Source: Brachypodium distachyon (taxonomy: Eukaryota; Streptophyta; Magnoliopsida; Poales; Poaceae). Taken from it: a stretch of 64,000 bases of DNA. The stretch lies in contig NC_016134.3 of assembly GCF_000005505.3 (NCBI RefSeq), positions 7,856,624 to 7,920,623 on the forward strand. Reading direction: 5' to 3'. The notes below the pieces were generated by a model. That model did no database searches. It saw only the letters and a list, made by a program, of their open reading frames with translations, and was not told the DNA's origin. Every line of letters starts with the position of its first letter. The stretch's first letter is position 1. Both the position numbers and the translations under genes were made by a program. Positions 60,781-64,000 of the stretch are shown one piece after another.

Positions 60781-62100
60781 AGGGAGGTCAACCGCCAAGC
60801 CTCACGTTTTCTCTACTGAAAACAGCTAATTTTGACGAAAAAATCACAGTAAAATCCGAAAAATCAGAAATCAAATGTGCACCCATAAATTCGAAACAAA
60901 CACATTTTTTTTCTTCTGAAAACGAGTCGAAACAAATAAGGCACCTTGTAGCATTAATTATTCCAAGTTAATAAACACTTCACAATCCTAATGGCACATA
61001 ATAGTGCTATTCTTTATTCCTATCAATTTTACATGCTCGTGCAAAATTAATACCATTTCAAGACTTGGTATGTCAGTCTAATTTAGCTATAAAGATCAAA
61101 TTTCACAAAACCACAATTTTTAGGGTATTTCTATCATCGAACCATAGTTTTTTAGGCAACTCTTCTCAAGTAGCCCAAAACTCATTGTTAAGGGTGTTAG
61201 ATCAGGTGCCACGTTGAAAACGATCTACCAGCATCATCGCTCGTTTGGGGGCATAGGGTATGGCTGTGAACGAGGCAGAACTGATGGCACCGACGATCCT
61301 AGACTGCCCGTGCCGTCGCTGCATCTCATCCTAAGGTTCTTCCACAACACGCGGTCTCGACCTCTCGCTCACCTCGCCTGAGACCACCCATCGCTCTCCT
61401 CCGTGTCGGGGCGCCCTCATCCTCGTTGTCAGGATACCACCCACACCACCTGAAGGAGATCACCCAATAGAACGCCTACATCGCCATGCGCCTCGCCCGC
61501 TATTTTCTAGCCGTGTCGTCATTGTGATTTCTCCACACTAGTCAACCTCATGCCGCATTGACGCATACGCATACGCAGGATCAAGCTCGTGCAATGGCAC
61601 CGGTTGCCTTGGGCTTGCTCGGCATGCGGATACCGAACCGTCGCTCCAGACTTGTCCAGCGCCAACTCGACCTCTCAGTGAAAATTTTCATCTATCCCCT
61701 CGCCTCTCTCTGTCCATGGTGGGCGTTGACCGTCCGACAATGGCGTTGAAATCACGCGCGTGCGTAGTTAAGGACTAAAGTAAGCGCATTAGGCAAGTAT
61801 AAAGATTGAAAGATGCAAATCCCAAATTTAGAGATTAAAATAAGTCATGCATCCAAGTACAAGGACCGTTACTGCATTTTATCCCGGAGGCACTATGTTG
61901 CGAGAGAGGGACCAGGATTTTTTTTGCCCGGATTGTTTCCACATGGAAAAGTGGCGGATTGGGCCAGAAAAACACTGGACCGAGGGCGTCCAAATGGGCC
62001 GAAGGCCTACCCGGGGTCAGATTGGCCCATGGCTTATTCTCCCTGTAATTTCACGGGGATCCCGGAGGGGTCTTGGACGACCAAACGAGCCTTCCAGGTT
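60781..62100. other. Spacer between FRL and PP2A-A
   Basis: No gene recognised. 61.2-61.75 kb is moderately GC-rich with short ORFs and codon-like content but no motif. It may be a retroelement fragment. From 62.1 kb the sequence becomes the GC-rich PP2A-A leader. Confidence 0.4.
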
Positions 62101-62918
62101 CTTCCGTTCCATAAACAATTTACAGGCAACATCTTTGGTTCCTCGTCCCCCATACGGCGCCGGCGCAGCCTCCGTTGGCCTATCTGCTCCCGTCAGGTGA
62201 CATCCCTCGCTCCCATCTGGCTCTCCTCTTTCCCATCCCGCTGTTAGATCTGCGGGCCGAGTCGATCCCATCACAAATTCCGGTGCGGTTGCCGGGAAAT
62301 TAGGATTTGGACGACCGCCTTCAGGAGTTACAGAAAGATTAGTTTTGGTGTGTCCTTGGTTCCCCTGCTCAGATCTGCGTTATTTATGTCGGGATGCGCC
62401 GGTTTCGGCTCAAATCGGGACGGGTTTGTGGATTCCGTTTTTCGGAGTGTGATTTTGGAATGATTGGGAAGACTATTGGCTTCCGGATATGTTCGCTGTG
62501 AGATGGTAGAATTTACTCTCTCCCTTTTTATTCCTGAGCAGTTAAATTATGCGATTGTGGTTTGTATGAGTGGCAAGACCAGCAGAAGTTCTATGTTGTA
62601 AGCATTGGTTGTAGCTCTGTTGACGAGAAAGTAAGGTGGTTATGTTTCGAAAAGAACTTTCTAAACCATGAACGCTAATATCCAGGAAGACATTTGCAGT
62701 CATATGAAATTCTAAAACCAATCTTTGATATGTCTGACATTTCAAAGTAGGTGGGGATCTGGTTGATGGAAACTGTAGTCTGCCTTTCTAACTTGCTCAT
62801 CAATTTGATTGTACAACAAATTTTGTATTACAAGGTGTGATGTTAGTTCTAAACTTGTAATAAGCCACATTCACCTAATGTTTTGTCTGATTTTACAGTT
62901 GTATTCTTGAAAAGCTTG
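62100..62918 (+). promoter_or_regulatory. PP2A-A leader exon and leader intron
   Basis: A CGTCAG/GTGACA donor at 62196 and a TTTTACAG acceptor at 62898 suggest a leader intron of about 702 bp. The coding ATG lies 20 bp after the acceptor. Confidence 0.5.
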
Positions 62919-64000
62919 ATGGCTATGGTCGATGAGCCTCTGTATCCAATTGCTGTACTGATAGATGAGCTTAAAAATGAAGATATTCAATTGCGACTGA
63001 ACTCCATCAGAAGACTTTCCACAATTGCACGGGCACTTGGGGAAGAAAGAACCAGGAAGGAACTGATTCCTTTTCTCAGTGAAAACAATGATGATGAAGA
63101 TGAAGTGCTTCTTGCAATGGCAGAAGAATTGGGCGTGTTCATTCCTTATGTCGGGGGTGTAGAACATGCTCATGTTTTGCTCCCACCATTGGAGACACTG
63201 TCTACGGTGGAGGAAACTTGTGTCCGAGACAAAGCAGTCGAGTCGCTGTGCCGTATTGGTGCACAGATGAAGGAAAATGACATTGTTGACTTCTTTATCC
63301 AAGTTGTAAAGGTAAGCCATTTGTAAGCAGTGCAAAGTTTTATGAAGTATGCATTTTTGCCAGTAGTATGGTTATCTTCTTTTCTGTGGGTGTGTTTCTT
63401 GTCCTCATCATTATATTTTCTTTTGTAGGATATACATTTGCATGCCATTTCTATTTATTGGGTTCTCAATTAACTATGTTTTGTAGTGTCGAACCAACAC
63501 CATGCAATTGTTCACTAGAAATAATGCTATGCTCATCTGAATATAGTAAATATAGTAACATACTCCTTTACTCTTTTCAGAGGCTAGCATCTGGTGAATG
63601 GTTTACAGCTCGGGTATCATCATGTGGTCTTTTCCATATAGCGTATCCAAGTGCCACTGATCCGTTGAAAGCAGAACTTAGGACCATTTATGGCCAGTTA
63701 TGTCAAGATGACATGCCTATGGTCAGAAGGGCAGCTGCATCAAATCTTGGGAAGTTTGCTGCGACAGTTGAACAGAGCCATTTGAAGACAGAAATCATGT
63801 CGATATTTGATGATTTAACCCAAGATGGTACTTTCTTTTGCAACTTTGACATACTATTTAATGGAACAGTTGTTATGTATCAATCCCTGTTTGAACTGTT
63901 CAAAAAGTGGAATAAATACATATACATTGCTGATTTTGCTATCACACAATTATTTTTTGCCTTGTGTTTGTAACCACGGTATGTCTCATCAAAGGGTTCT
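62919..64000 (+). CDS. PP2AA: PP2A 65-kDa regulatory (scaffold) subunit A, 5' part
   Basis: The A subunit is a horseshoe of 15 HEAT repeats that holds the catalytic C and variable B subunits of protein phosphatase 2A. Two exons are in the window: 62919-63311 (131 codons) and 63581-63827 (82 codons plus one base), followed by a GT donor. Sequence starts [20 protein letters not shown] and continues [94 protein letters not shown] and [11 protein letters not shown], covering about the first five HEAT repeats. Two ATGs (62919 and 62925) are available; MAMVDEP is the usual plant N terminus. The rest of the gene lies beyond 64000. Confidence 0.97.

Noticed and set aside
61813..62274. ORFs of 117-144 codons upstream of PP2A-A
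   Set aside because: They overlap the presumed leader and TE-like spacer and carry no recognisable domain.
1..64000. CRISPR array, bacterial operon, or biosynthetic gene cluster
   Set aside because: Spliced plant genes of unrelated function with eukaryotic transposons throughout; repeats found are tandem duplications or transposon ends without regular spacers.

Overview
The window is nuclear DNA from a grass (Poaceae). Genes have many short introns with GT-AG borders, first exons are very GC-rich, and the spacers carry the mobile-element mix usual for grasses: Stowaway-type MITEs starting CTCCCTCCGT, PIF/Tourist-like and hAT MITEs, CACTA elements, a Mutator-like element, gypsy and LINE remains. 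All eight well-supported gene products belong to ordinary plant families. Species cannot be fixed by reading alone. No CRISPR array, rRNA or tRNA gene was recognised.

Layout. (1) 1-6219, minus strand: the first 13 coding exons of the flowering-time RNA-binding protein FCA. The WW-domain end lies beyond the left edge. (2) 6.2-19.6 kb: a block of nested transposons. It has a 6.5-kb CACTA element with a 3-bp target duplication (7962-14500), which sits beside or inside the 3' end of a gypsy retroelement (14.5-15.8 kb). Next comes a second, decayed CACTA with a readable TNP1-like gene and a 36-bp subterminal repeat array (about 16.4-19.6 kb). (3) 19710-23853, minus: a complete 14-exon MLO-family membrane protein whose introns are packed with MITEs. 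(4) 28315-32711, minus: a two-exon TPR plus PB1 protein of the PHOX/HSP-interacting family, with a Mutator-like element in its only coding intron. (5) 33-40 kb: spacer with hAT, PIF-like, Stowaway and Helitron-like pieces. (6) 40070-43057, minus: a chloroplast fibrillin (plastid-lipid-associated protein). (7) 45204-48289, plus: coatomer zeta subunit, whose stop codon is now supplied by a hAT MITE inserted at the end of the reading frame. (8) 49.2-50.9 kb: a weak gene-like region ending in a small tail-anchored ORF. (9) 52-56.4 kb: LINE relic, a Stowaway, and an intronless ORF ending in a SUMO-interaction-like motif inside a possible terminal-repeat element. (10) 57044-60229, plus: a FRIGIDA-like protein. 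(11) 62919 to the right edge, plus: the first two coding exons of the PP2A 65-kDa scaffold subunit A.

The genes are independent housekeeping or regulatory loci, not an operon or cluster. The one suggestive pairing is FCA and a FRIGIDA-like gene about 50 kb apart; in Arabidopsis these families have opposite effects on flowering through FLC. The most striking observations are the transposon-donated stop codon in coatomer zeta, the long FCA intron 3 with a sense-strand poly(A) hexamer, the MLO paralogue lacking the usual calmodulin-binding tail, and the clean target-site duplications that allow several elements to be delimited to the base.
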